Positions 1-6,915 of a DNA stretch of 10,897 nucleotides are shown one piece after another. Where the stretch lies: the NCBI GenBank assembly GCA_937873555.1, contig CALMWN010000395.1, forward strand, positions 1-10,897. The letters are read 5' to 3'. How positions within the stretch are numbered: the stretch's first letter is position 1; each line of letters opens with the position of its first letter. Position numbers and translations under genes: made by a program. Source of the stretch: an uncultured Clostridia bacterium (GTDB taxonomy: Bacteria; Bacillota; Clostridia; Acetivibrionales; CALMWN01). A model generated the notes under the pieces. The model had not been told where the DNA came from, did not search any database, and saw nothing but the letters and a program-made list of their open reading frames with translations.

Positions 1-1394
1 TTGCAGTTATATTTATCCTTATCATAACCATGGCCGGGTTGGGGTTACCGGTTGTCAATTCTCTTTTCAACAGTGTATGGGGGACCTTCACTGTAGCTTT
101 CACAATTCCAGTAGCAATATTTATAGGCATTTATTTAAAATATCTAAGGCCCGGTAAAATTGGTGAAGCGACTGTTATTGGCGTAGCTCTGGTTATTTTT
201 GGTGTAATTGCAGGTCCGTATGTTGAACATACCTCGCTGGCGCATCTGTTTTTATTCAGCCAGAAACAGCTTTCGGTGATTCTAGCCGTTTACGGTTTTC
301 TCGCAGCAGCGCTTCCAGTGTGGCTTCTTTTGCTTCCCCGGGATTATTTAAGCACTTATATGAAAATCGGTGTTATTCTGATTCTTGCATTAGGTGTTAT
401 TCTAGTCAGACCTGATATTCAAATGCCTGCACTGTCACAGTTTGTTAATGGCGGAGGACCGGTAATTCCCGGGAAAGTCTGGCCGTTTATGTTTATTACC
501 ATCGCTTGTGGTGCACTATCCGGATTCCATTCCATTATCAGTACTGGTACTACTCCTAAGCTGATTAAGAATGAAAAGGACATCCTGCCGATTGGATACG
601 GTTCCATGCTCATAGAATCTTTTGTTGCATTGATGGCATTTGTTGCAGCAACGGCACTTCCCACTGCTGACTACTTTGCAATCAACTCAGCACCGGCTGT
701 GTTTGCCAAGCTCGGAATGCATGTAGACCAGCTTCCCGTACTTTCACAAATGGTTGGCGAGCAACTGGCCGGAAGGACAGGCGGAGCAGTTTCATTAGCG
801 GTGGGTATAGCGTATATTTTTCACAAAATACCCGGTTTGACAGGCCTCTTGTCTTATTGGTATCACTTTGTGATCATGTTTGAAGCCCTTTTCATCTTGA
901 CCACAATAGACGCAGGAACAAGGATAGGAAGGTATTTGCTGCAAGACTTTGCCGGACAGGTGTACAAGCCTTTAAGCAACAAGTCGTCGTTGCCAAATAT
1001 ACTGGTATTCAGTGCATTAATGTCACTTACATGGGGGTATCTGCTCTATACCGGCAATATTTCGACCATATGGCCGCTGTTTGGGACTGCAAACCAGATG
1101 CTTGCGTCAATCGCCCTGGCAGTCGGTACGACAGTACTGATTAAGATGGGGAAACAAAAGTACACATTGATTACATTGATCCCTTTGGTTTTTATAACCG
1201 TAACAACACAGTATGCTGCCTTCACAAATATATTTAACAACTACCTGCCCAAGAATCTAAATCTTTTGGCTATCCTCTCAGGTGTTTTGATCGTACTCGA
1301 TGCTATTATTGTGGTTATGAGCATCAGGGTATGGATTAAGCTGTGGAACAAGAAAGAAGTTGATGTGAAGTCTCAGGTAGCTTTATCTGAATAG
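1..1394 (+). CDS. cstA: Carbon starvation protein CstA family transporter (5' end missing)
   Basis: The reading frame is open at the left edge (first whole codon at base 3), so the gene starts outside the window; 463 residues are present. The family consists of multi-pass inner-membrane proteins linked to peptide (and in some species pyruvate) uptake during carbon limitation. The visible part is almost wholly hydrophobic, with about ten membrane spans separated by short polar loops. The family hallmark GALSGFHSIISTGTTPKL is encoded at about 510-565. Further family-like stretches are LPRDYLSTYMK (near 340-370) and WPLFGTANQMLAS (near 1070-1110). The protein ends in a short charged tail after the last span. 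E. coli CstA has about 700 residues and clostridial members are usually shorter, so roughly 100-150 N-terminal residues are probably missing. An intrinsic terminator lies about 45 bases after the stop, so this is the last gene of its transcript. Family assignment is secure; the substrate is not shown by the sequence. Confidence 0.93.
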   Translation, partial: AVIFILIITMAGLGLPVVNSLFNSVWGTFTVAFTIPVAIFIGIYLKYLRPGKIGEATVIGVALVIFGVIAGPYVEHTSLAHLFLFSQKQLSVILAVYGFLAAALPVWLLLLPRDYLSTYMKIGVILILALGVILVRPDIQMPALSQFVNGGGPVIPGKVWPFMFITIACGALSGFHSIISTGTTPKLIKNEKDILPIGYGSMLIESFVALMAFVAATALPTADYFAINSAPAVFAKLGMHVDQLPVLSQMVGEQLAGRTGGAVSLAVGIAYIFHKIPGLTGLLSYWYHFVIMFEALFILTTIDAGTRIGRYLLQDFAGQVYKPLSNKSSLPNILVFSALMSLTWGYLLYTGNISTIWPLFGTANQMLASIALAVGTTVLIKMGKQKYTLITLIPLVFITVTTQYAAFTNIFNNYLPKNLNLLAILSGVLIVLDAIIVVMSIRVWIKLWNKKEVDVKSQVALSE

Positions 1395-1439
1395 AAAGGT
1401 ATATCATATCTCGTCTTCAGTATTTCGTAGAGCAAAGGC

Positions 1440-1482
1440 ATTATTGAAGCATGATGGATTCATCATGCTTCAATAATTTTTT
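1440..1482 (+). terminator. Intrinsic terminator of cstA
   Basis: A perfect 16-base inverted repeat (arms 1441-1456 and 1461-1476, extendable by one A-T pair at 1440/1477) encloses the four-base loop GATT and is followed by six T (1477-1482). It lies 46 bases after the cstA stop codon. The left side is A-rich only in part, so it should act mainly in the + direction. It isolates cstA from the genes to the right. Confidence 0.93.
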
Positions 1483-1538
1483 AATGTAACGGAAATTGGG
1501 CTGAGGTAAATAATATATTCAAATCATATTTTGATCAA

Positions 1539-1553
1539 GGAGAACTGTTCTCC
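1539..1553. promoter_or_regulatory. 15-bp perfect palindrome, operator-like
   Basis: GGAGAAC-T-GTTCTCC is a perfect inverted repeat of 7-base arms around a single central T. No T-run follows, so it is not a terminator. A tight symmetric site like this is typical of a dimeric repressor's operator, but it lies about 390 bases upstream of the next gene, and no promoter could be placed beside it. It differs from the usual Firmicute LexA box (GAAC-4 bases-GTTC), because its half-sites are only one base apart. Function unknown. Confidence 0.35.
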
Positions 1554-1650
1554 GACTCATTCACCATCCTCTGTAGAAATGAGCATTATATTATGAAGTT
1601 TATTTTATGGGGAAAAGTTCGTAAAACTCTAGATATTCATTGCAATAGCG

Positions 1651-1662
1651 TACTAATTAGTA
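1651..1662. repeat. 12-bp palindrome TACTAATTAGTA
   Basis: This is a perfect self-complementary dodecamer in the gap upstream of the first glycosyltransferase. It sits inside a larger pair of complementary arms, GGGGAAAA (about 1609-1616) and TTTTCCCC (about 1674-1682), separated by roughly 60 bases. In AT-rich DNA such a palindrome can arise by chance. It may be a regulator site, but nothing in the sequence identifies one. Confidence 0.25.
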
Positions 1663-1755
1663 ATTTTAGCATATTTTTCCCCGTTGTACATAAAATTAAG
1701 CAAAAAACAATGATATTCTGCGTCAGATTATACTTGAAAAATATCTAAATTTAGG

Positions 1756-1773
1756 ATACTTTATATTAAGTAT
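1756..1773. repeat. Dyad ATACTT-TATATT-AAGTAT
   Basis: Perfect 6-base arms (1756-1761 and 1768-1773) flank the hexamer TATATT (1762-1767), which itself resembles a -10 box. A TTGAAA hexamer lies upstream at 1734-1739, but the 22-base spacing is too long for a normal sigma-A promoter. It could be an operator overlapping a weak promoter, or chance in AT-rich DNA. Confidence 0.25.
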
Positions 1774-1889
1774 GCAAATTTTATTATCCTCTGCATATGC
1801 TGGTTTGTAAGATTCATTCGCAGTACCGGCCTACGCTGGTCCATCAATGTGATTTTGTTAAATATCTTAATTTATATTAAATTGAGATT

Positions 1890-1902
1890 TATAATTTATA
1901 AT
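1890..1902 (+). promoter_or_regulatory. Candidate -10 elements for the first glycosyltransferase gene
   Basis: Two TATAAT hexamers lie at 1890-1895 and 1897-1902, 38-50 bases before the ATG at 1940. No good TTGACA-like -35 box is found at 16-18 bases upstream of either one (TTAATT at 1867-1872 is the best for the first). The hexamers are exact, but the surrounding DNA is so AT-rich that chance occurrence is likely; the placement before the gene is the main support. Confidence 0.35.
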
Positions 1903-1939
1903 AACGCAATTGTTTTTTGTTTCGCGGGAGGCTTACATA

Positions 1940-3217
1940 ATGAGTTTGGTTAGTAACTTGAGATTGATGGAAAGCTTTATACATTATACAGGTTTGACTT
2001 TGCAAATAATTTTATGGACTATTTTCATTTATTATATATTCATTTCCATGTTTGCATGGGTGAAGAGAAAGGAAATTCCCGCCTCAAACTTCAAGCCTGT
2101 GAGCAGATTTGCAGTACTGGTTGCGGCACACAACGAGGAAAAGGTTATTTCCAACATAGTGCACAGTCTCAAGTGTCTGAAATACCCCAAAGAACTTTAC
2201 GATATTTTTGTCATAGCAGACAACTGCAGTGACAATACTGCAGCTATAGCATCAAAGTGCGGAGCCAAGGTCTGTGAAAGATTTGATCCGGTTAAAAGAG
2301 GGAAGGGATTCTCTCTTGAATGGATGTTCAAAAAAATCTTCGAGATGGAAGTAAAATATGATGCGGTGTGTGTATTGGACGCGGATAATCTGGTATCCCC
2401 GAACTTCCTTATGGAAATGAACAAGCAGCTTTGCATGGGACACAAAGTAATACAGGGCTATCTGGACAGTAAGAACCCTTCGGATTCATGGATTTCCGGA
2501 AACAATTCAATTGCATTCTGGGTTAGTAACAGGTTGTTCCAACTTCCGAGGTACTACCTTGGACTAAGCTGTGTACTGGGCGGGACCGGCTTTGTTGTAG
2601 CTACTTCCGTATTGAAGGAGTTCGGCTGGGGAGCGACCTGCCTCACCGAAGACCTGGAGTTTTCATTAAGGCTGGTCATGAGGGGTATGAAGGTATACTG
2701 GTCGCATGAAGCGGTAATTTATGATGAAAAGCCTTTGACCATAGCCCAATCATGGAGACAGAGAAAGCGCTGGATGCAAGGGCACTTTGACTGTATGAGA
2801 AGGTTCTTTAGGAAGCTTTTGCTAAAAGCCCTGCACGACAAGGATATGGTTGCTTTCGACAGCGCACTGTATTTACTTCAGCCTTTACTTGTGGTCATTA
2901 ACGGTATCAGTTTGATTGTTGGCTTGATCGCAATGACCCTGAATCTTGTTTCAGGCGGCTTTATGTCGTTGGATACTGTTTTGTGGTCGATGTTTATAAT
3001 AGCATTGCTGTATTTTAATGTTGTGTTTGTGTTTATGGAAGGCAAAATGACCGGAAAGGTACTGAAATATATCATAACTTTCCCGGTTTACAACCTTACC
3101 TGGGTTCCGATAGTAATATCCGGATTTAAGGACAGGGACAAAAGGGAATGGGTACATACGCTACATACCAGGGCGATGGACATAAACGAAGTAGAAACTT
3201 TGGAAAATGCAGGTTAG
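1940..3217 (+). CDS. Membrane-bound family 2 glycosyltransferase (processive type)
   Basis: This 425-residue protein is a GT-A fold glycosyltransferase (GT2) that would transfer sugar from a nucleotide-sugar donor at the inner face of the membrane. One N-terminal membrane span lies at about residues 18-40, followed by a cytoplasmic catalytic domain with AAHNEE (62-67), the nucleotide-binding IADN (92-95), metal-binding DAD (147-149), catalytic TED (236-238) and QRKRW (274-278). About three spans follow at 305-335, 346-366 and 376-396. The D, DxD, TED, QxxRW set is characteristic of polymerising GT2 enzymes such as cellulose, hyaluronan and poly-GlcNAc synthases, so synthesis of an exopolysaccharide is plausible. 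The sugar cannot be read from the sequence. The start at 1940 is chosen because GGGAGG (1926-1931) sits 8 bases before it; an in-frame TTG at 1910 has no such site. A close paralogue lies tail to tail downstream. Confidence 0.9.
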   Translation: MSLVSNLRLMESFIHYTGLTLQIILWTIFIYYIFISMFAWVKRKEIPASNFKPVSRFAVLVAAHNEEKVISNIVHSLKCLKYPKELYDIFVIADNCSDNTAAIASKCGAKVCERFDPVKRGKGFSLEWMFKKIFEMEVKYDAVCVLDADNLVSPNFLMEMNKQLCMGHKVIQGYLDSKNPSDSWISGNNSIAFWVSNRLFQLPRYYLGLSCVLGGTGFVVATSVLKEFGWGATCLTEDLEFSLRLVMRGMKVYWSHEAVIYDEKPLTIAQSWRQRKRWMQGHFDCMRRFFRKLLLKALHDKDMVAFDSALYLLQPLLVVINGISLIVGLIAMTLNLVSGGFMSLDTVLWSMFIIALLYFNVVFVFMEGKMTGKVLKYIITFPVYNLTWVPIVISGFKDRDKREWVHTLHTRAMDINEVETLENAG

Positions 3218-3344
3218 CAGGAAAGCACCCTTTTATTCCATTATCGGAATATTTATTTTAGTGTATGGGTTAATCAATTTGAGGGAAGGGATAAAGGTGT
3301 GGGTGGCATCAGATAATTACTCTACACCTCTTCCAGCTCATTAA
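3207..3344 (+). CDS. Possible 45-residue single-span membrane peptide
   Basis: An ATG at 3207 overlaps the last 11 bases of the upstream glycosyltransferase gene in another frame, and the frame runs to a TAA at 3342-3344. The product would have a basic start (MQVSRK), one hydrophobic segment (about residues 9-24, FYSIIGIFILVYGLIN), then a polar tail. The overlapping start would suit translational coupling to the glycosyltransferase. The ribosome-binding site is weak (GGAAA). Its last 23 bases run antisense to the end of the convergent glycosyltransferase gene. A frame of this length is easily met by chance, and I recognise no family. It is listed because of the membrane-span character and overlap; it may not be real. 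Confidence 0.25.
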   Translation: MQVSRKAPFYSIIGIFILVYGLINLREGIKVWVASDNYSTPLPAH

Positions 3345-4578
3345 TGCTGATTTTCCTTGTATGAGCGGTATGGTGCCAGTCTCTGTTATTCTTGCTCAGA
3401 AAGCCCTGAATGGTTATAGGTACCCAGGTAAGGCAGTAGAAAGGGTATATGATGAATCCAAGCAGTACCTTTATATTGAATTTTTTTTCTGCCATAATTA
3501 CAGTGGGGCCGTAGAAAAACTGTAGCACTATGAAGATATACCATACATCAGTGGGAAACACATATTTGATGTTAAAAAAGGGAGACTCCGGGAATACCGT
3601 CTGTATCCACATCATGGCTGTGATGAGCCCGATGAAAATGAACCTGATGGGTTGAAAAAGGTATATTGCGCAGTCGAAGCTTGTCAGGTTTGATTCCTTG
3701 AAGGATTTTGCAAATAAGGGCTTCAGGTAACGGCTGGCGCAGTCTGCATGGCCCTGCATCCAGCGTTTGCGCTGGTGCCATGATTGCATCAGCGTCAGCG
3801 GTTTTTCATCATAAACGACGGCGTTGTGTGCCCAGGCCACTTTAATGTCGTTCAATGCCAGCTTCATTGTAAATTCAAGGTCTTCAGTAAGGCAGGTAGC
3901 TCCCCAGCCTATTTTTTTCAATACACCGATATCAATACAGAAGCCTGTGCCGCAAAGGCCGCAGCTTAAGCCAAGGTAGTATCTGGGGAGCTGAAATATC
4001 CTGTTTGCAAGCCAAAAGGAAATGGAATATGAGCAGGTTATCCACGAATCGAAGGGATTCTTGCTGTCAATGTAGCCCTGCACTACTTTATGCCCGTTAC
4101 ACAGCTGCTTGTTCATTTCCATTAGAAAATTCGGGGATACCACATTATCCGCATCGAAGACGCTGACTACGTCATACTTGTCTTCCATGGCATAAATCTT
4201 GGAAAACATCCATTCGAGGGCATAGCCTTTCCCCCGTTCTTCAGTGTTAAATCTCCGGTAAACCAGTGCACCCCGGCTTTCTGCTATTTCTGCCGTATTA
4301 TCGGTGCAATTGTCAGCTATTACAAATATATCATACATATTCTCCGGGTAATTCTGCATTTTCAGACTGTCAATAATGTGTGCTATAACAGGCTCCTCAT
4401 TGTGCGCAGCTATTATAACCGCAAAATTTTTCTCAGGTTTCATGTTCTCAGCCGGCTCCTCTTTTTGTTTTATCCATCCGAATATGGAAACTGAAAAGAA
4501 GTAGCAACCTGCGATAAATATAAGAATTTGTATAATTTGTGTAACAAAGTATGTTAAATTGTTTAATTGTGACAGCAT
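3322..4578 (-). CDS. Membrane-bound family 2 glycosyltransferase, paralogue
   Basis: This 418-residue GT2 enzyme closely resembles the gene at 1940-3217. By eye more than half of residues are identical in the catalytic part, and about three quarters are identical around the DAD motif. It has the same plan: one N-terminal span (about residues 13-36), AAHNEE (57-62), IADN (87-90), DAD (142-144), TED (231-233), QRKRW (269-273), then about three C-terminal spans (305-328, 344-362, 368-388). Both end in a similar W-x-x-T-x-H-T-R tail. All catalytic motifs are intact. The start at 4578 is supported by GGAGTG (4584-4589 on the minus strand), about 6 bases before the ATG. Differences concentrate in the C-terminal membrane region, so the two may make or export different polymers, or act as a heteromeric pair. 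The donor and product are unknown. It is divergently transcribed from the GH15 gene. Confidence 0.9.
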   Translation of the reverse strand: MLSQLNNLTYFVTQIIQILIFIAGCYFFSVSIFGWIKQKEEPAENMKPEKNFAVIIAAHNEEPVIAHIIDSLKMQNYPENMYDIFVIADNCTDNTAEIAESRGALVYRRFNTEERGKGYALEWMFSKIYAMEDKYDVVSVFDADNVVSPNFLMEMNKQLCNGHKVVQGYIDSKNPFDSWITCSYSISFWLANRIFQLPRYYLGLSCGLCGTGFCIDIGVLKKIGWGATCLTEDLEFTMKLALNDIKVAWAHNAVVYDEKPLTLMQSWHQRKRWMQGHADCASRYLKPLFAKSFKESNLTSFDCAIYLFQPIRFIFIGLITAMMWIQTVFPESPFFNIKYVFPTDVWYIFIVLQFFYGPTVIMAEKKFNIKVLLGFIIYPFYCLTWVPITIQGFLSKNNRDWHHTAHTRKISINELEEV

Positions 4579-4626
4579 TTTCTCACTCCATAAGCTTTAG
4601 TATGAATAACTTCTATTATTTTGTAC

Positions 4627-4653
4627 TTTATAAGGAAAAATATTTATAATCAA
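4627..4653 (-). promoter_or_regulatory. Weak candidate promoter for the minus-strand glycosyltransferase
   Basis: Read on the minus strand, TTGATT (4653-4648) and TATAAA (4632-4627) are separated by 15 bases, about 50 bases before the ATG at 4578. The spacer is shorter than the 16-18 preferred by sigma-A, so this is only the best available candidate. It would overlap the upstream part of the promoter for the GH15 gene, which faces the other way. Confidence 0.25.
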
Positions 4654-4668
4654 AATATTAAACATATA

Positions 4669-4677
4669 TGTTATAAT
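4669..4677 (+). promoter_or_regulatory. Extended -10 promoter for the GH15 gene
   Basis: TGTTATAAT at 4669-4677 is an exact extended -10 element (TG, one base, TATAAT). The matching -35 position (4649-4654, ATCAAA) is poor, as is common for extended -10 promoters. Transcription would begin near 4684, giving an untranslated leader of about 65 bases before the ATG at 4750. Confidence 0.6.
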
Positions 4678-4749
4678 GATGATAATTATTGGATTCAGGT
4701 AGTTCCTGGCGTGTCGCAATTCACTAATTTTCTTTACGGGGGTTCGCAA

Positions 4750-6684
4750 ATGACAAAAACATATTTCAACAACGCGGTAATCGGTAACTCTCGTATGTTG
4801 GGCTGTTTGACAGACAAGGGAGAACTGGTCAGATTGTTCTGGCCTAATATAGATTACCCACAACACATTGAACAAATGCTTTATGGAATTTTTACAACAG
4901 GTTGCAGCTGCAGTACCACATGGCTTAGCGACGGAATATGGCAGCACAGCCAGTATTATATGAAAGACACAAACGTACTGGTTACCGAGCATTTAAACCA
5001 TGATAAAGGTCTTAAGGTTGTTCAGACTGATTTCTGTCACCCGGACAGGGACGTACTGTTCAGACATTATGACATACAGAACATTGGTAATCACGAGACG
5101 GCTCTGGGGTTTGTTGCATACTCCTCCTGTATAACCACTACTCCTGATGTAAGGAGCACGTTGTTTGATTTTGGGTGTGAAGCACTGATACATTACAGGC
5201 ACGGGTATTATGTTTCGATCTCTGCAACCAGGGCAGCACATCAATTCCAGCTGGGCAACAATGCTGTTGAAGCAGCCAGGAGCGGAGAGCTCAAGGGCTA
5301 TGACAGCATAGGGATGATGCCTGATGGAGCGGTTTCCTGGGACTTGGGATTATTCAAGGCAGGTGAGATAAAACAATTTACGGTTGCCATATGTGCCGGC
5401 CATACCTTGAAGGAAGTGAAGCAGCTTATCCATTGGGTTGACGCTTCAGATCCAAGGCAGCACCTGGAAAACACCAGAAAGTATTGGATTGATTTTCTGA
5501 ATAATGCAGTTTCAGTCAATACCGGTAATGTTGAAATTGATGAGTTATACAAGAGGTCTTTGCTGGTTTTCAGGCTTATGTCGGATGAAAGTACAGGGGG
5601 ACTTCTGGCAGCGCCCGAAATAGATGAGGGCTTTACCAGATGTGGAAGGTATGCCTACTGTTGGGGAAGAGATGCAGCGTTTATTACCGGGGCGCTGGAC
5701 AAGTGCGGCCTTACGGATGCGGTGGATAGATTTTACGATTGGTCTGTACAGGTGCAGGATGAAGACGGCTCCTGGCAGCAAAGATACCATATGGATGGAA
5801 ATCTGGCCCCGTCGTGGGGATTGCAGATAGATGAAACAGGGACTCTCATATGGGGAATGTATGAGCACTATAAGGTGACAGGGAACAGGAACTTCCTGGA
5901 CAGAATGTGGGACAGCGTACAAAGGGGTGTAGAATACATGCTTGGTTTTATTGATGAAGAAACCGGACTTCCAAAGCCAAGCTACGATTTATGGGAGGAA
6001 AGGATTGGCGAACATGCATATTCCTCTGCTGCCGTTTATGGAGGAATCAGAGCGGGAAGCAGCATCGCAGGGATATTGGGTAAACAAGAGGAAGTCATTG
6101 AGAGATGGGATGCTGCTGCAAAGAATCTCAGGGAATCTATAGGGAAAAACCTCTGGAAGGAAGAATACGGGCGCTTCTTAAGAAGCATCCGTGTAAAGCT
6201 CAATCCCTGGGGAAGGGAGCATTCGTCAAATACGTTGGTTATACCGGTAAATTCCAAGGGCTACCGGAGAGATGTCACCCTTGAAGACGGTATGATTGAT
6301 GTGAGCCTGCTGGGAGTTTCAATTCCTTTTGAGGTTTTCGATTTCAATGACCCTAGAGTTGAAAATACCGTTAATGCCATAGAACAGGCACTCACTTCGC
6401 ATGGCACGGGCGGAATAAAAAGGTATGAGAGTGATAACTATATCGGGGGAAATCCATGGATATTAACTACCCTTTGGGTTGCTTTGTATCATATCAGGAG
6501 AAAAAACTTCGATGCGGCGAAAAAGTATTTCGAATGGGCTGTGAGAGGACGTACAAGCCTGGATCTGCTGCCTGAACAGGTGGGAAAGGATGATGGAAGA
6601 CCGGCGTGGATAATTCCTCTGACCTGGTCACACGCTATGTTTGTGCTGGTACTTTTCGAGCTTGTCGAGGCGGAAGCTTTCTAA
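4750..6684 (+). CDS. Glycoside hydrolase family 15 (glucoamylase-like) enzyme
   Basis: This 644-residue protein would release terminal sugar, normally alpha-linked glucose, from oligosaccharides by inversion. It has the bacterial/archaeal GH15 plan: an N-terminal beta-sandwich domain (about 1-260) joined to an (alpha/alpha)6 catalytic barrel (about 275-635). Barrel motifs are YCWGRDA (W305, R307, D308), QIDETG (about 358-363), YDLWEER with the likely general acid E416, and LPEQV with the likely general base E609, followed by PLTWSHA. Both catalytic glutamates are therefore present. There is no signal peptide, so it should be cytoplasmic. The start at 4750 is preferred because GGGGG (4738-4742) lies 7 bases upstream and the protein begins in family style (NAVIGNSRMLGCL); the frame stays open upstream to 4621, but that extension looks non-coding. 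Relatives act on starch fragments, dextran or trehalose, and the substrate here cannot be told. It is divergent from a glycosyltransferase gene; no clear terminator follows. Confidence 0.88.
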   Translation: MTKTYFNNAVIGNSRMLGCLTDKGELVRLFWPNIDYPQHIEQMLYGIFTTGCSCSTTWLSDGIWQHSQYYMKDTNVLVTEHLNHDKGLKVVQTDFCHPDRDVLFRHYDIQNIGNHETALGFVAYSSCITTTPDVRSTLFDFGCEALIHYRHGYYVSISATRAAHQFQLGNNAVEAARSGELKGYDSIGMMPDGAVSWDLGLFKAGEIKQFTVAICAGHTLKEVKQLIHWVDASDPRQHLENTRKYWIDFLNNAVSVNTGNVEIDELYKRSLLVFRLMSDESTGGLLAAPEIDEGFTRCGRYAYCWGRDAAFITGALDKCGLTDAVDRFYDWSVQVQDEDGSWQQRYHMDGNLAPSWGLQIDETGTLIWGMYEHYKVTGNRNFLDRMWDSVQRGVEYMLGFIDEETGLPKPSYDLWEERIGEHAYSSAAVYGGIRAGSSIAGILGKQEEVIERWDAAAKNLRESIGKNLWKEEYGRFLRSIRVKLNPWGREHSSNTLVIPVNSKGYRRDVTLEDGMIDVSLLGVSIPFEVFDFNDPRVENTVNAIEQALTSHGTGGIKRYESDNYIGGNPWILTTLWVALYHIRRKNFDAAKKYFEWAVRGRTSLDLLPEQVGKDDGRPAWIIPLTWSHAMFVLVLFELVEAEAF

Positions 6685-6778
6685 AGGCTTTTTATGTTCC
6701 GCATAACGCCGGACTCAGTTATAAAACCGGATTTTATGGGCTTATGAGGGAATATTATAATATGACGTATCTTTTAAA

Positions 6779-6811
6779 TTGCGACAGATTTTAAAATGAG
6801 TGGTATATAAT
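6779..6811 (+). promoter_or_regulatory. Candidate promoter of the radA-disA operon
   Basis: TATAAT at 6806-6811 is preceded by a TTGCGACA stretch (6779-6786) whose best -35 reading is 19-21 bases away, longer than ideal. An overlapping TGGTATATA (6801-6809) could serve as an extended -10 element. Another exact TATAAT occurs at 6756-6761 without a good -35 box. A start from the first site would give a leader of about 100 bases before radA. Confidence 0.35.
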
Positions 6812-6875
6812 TAGCAATTCGTAAATTCAAACCTGTGTATTTATCGGGCATTGCTGCAGAGAGTGCCTGACAACC

Positions 6876-6914
6876 GGGGGAGGCTATGTCTTGCTGATAT
6901 TAAACGGAGTTTGA
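6876..6914 (+). other. Strong Shine-Dalgarno sequence and possible 7-codon leader ORF
   Basis: GGGGGAGG at 6876-6883 is a near-ideal ribosome-binding site but is 32 bases from the radA ATG, too far to serve it. Seven bases after it, a TTG at 6891 opens a frame of seven codons (M L I L N G V) that stops with TGA at 6912-6914, one base before the radA ATG. Ribosomes ending there could re-initiate at radA, whose own site (CGGAG, 6905-6909) is modest. An ATG at 6886 gives only three codons and is too close to the site. Whether it is translated cannot be told from the sequence. Confidence 0.3.
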
Positions 6915-6915
6915 A

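Larger units (their letters stand above)
1483..1939. other. AT-rich intergenic region without a convincing gene
   Basis: This is the gap between the cstA terminator and the first glycosyltransferase. Both strands were scanned for short reading frames. Only fragments under about 30 codons without ribosome-binding sites were found, for example 27 codons starting near 1798. The stretch is very AT-rich apart from a short GC-richer patch around 1818-1842. It contains several perfect short dyads (listed separately) and two TATAAT hexamers near its right end. It is best read as a promoter and regulatory region for the glycosyltransferase, perhaps with decayed sequence. Confidence 0.6.

Noticed and set aside
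1798..1881. 27-codon ATG frame in the gap before the first glycosyltransferase
   Set aside because: There is no ribosome-binding site, the frame is short, and the composition is not protein-like.
4621..4749. Upstream extension of the GH15 frame from a TTG at 4621
   Set aside because: The extension overlaps the extended -10 promoter at 4669-4677 and lacks a ribosome-binding site. GH15 homology-like sequence starts just after the ATG at 4750, which has GGGGG at proper spacing.
5545..5922. Long minus-strand open frame inside the GH15 gene
   Set aside because: It is antisense to a clearly coding frame with conserved catalytic motifs. It has no ribosome-binding site and its composition is typical of a shadow frame.
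6690..6745. Possible terminator after the GH15 gene
   Set aside because: Only 4-base CCGG arms with a loose loop are found and no proper T-run follows; too weak to call.
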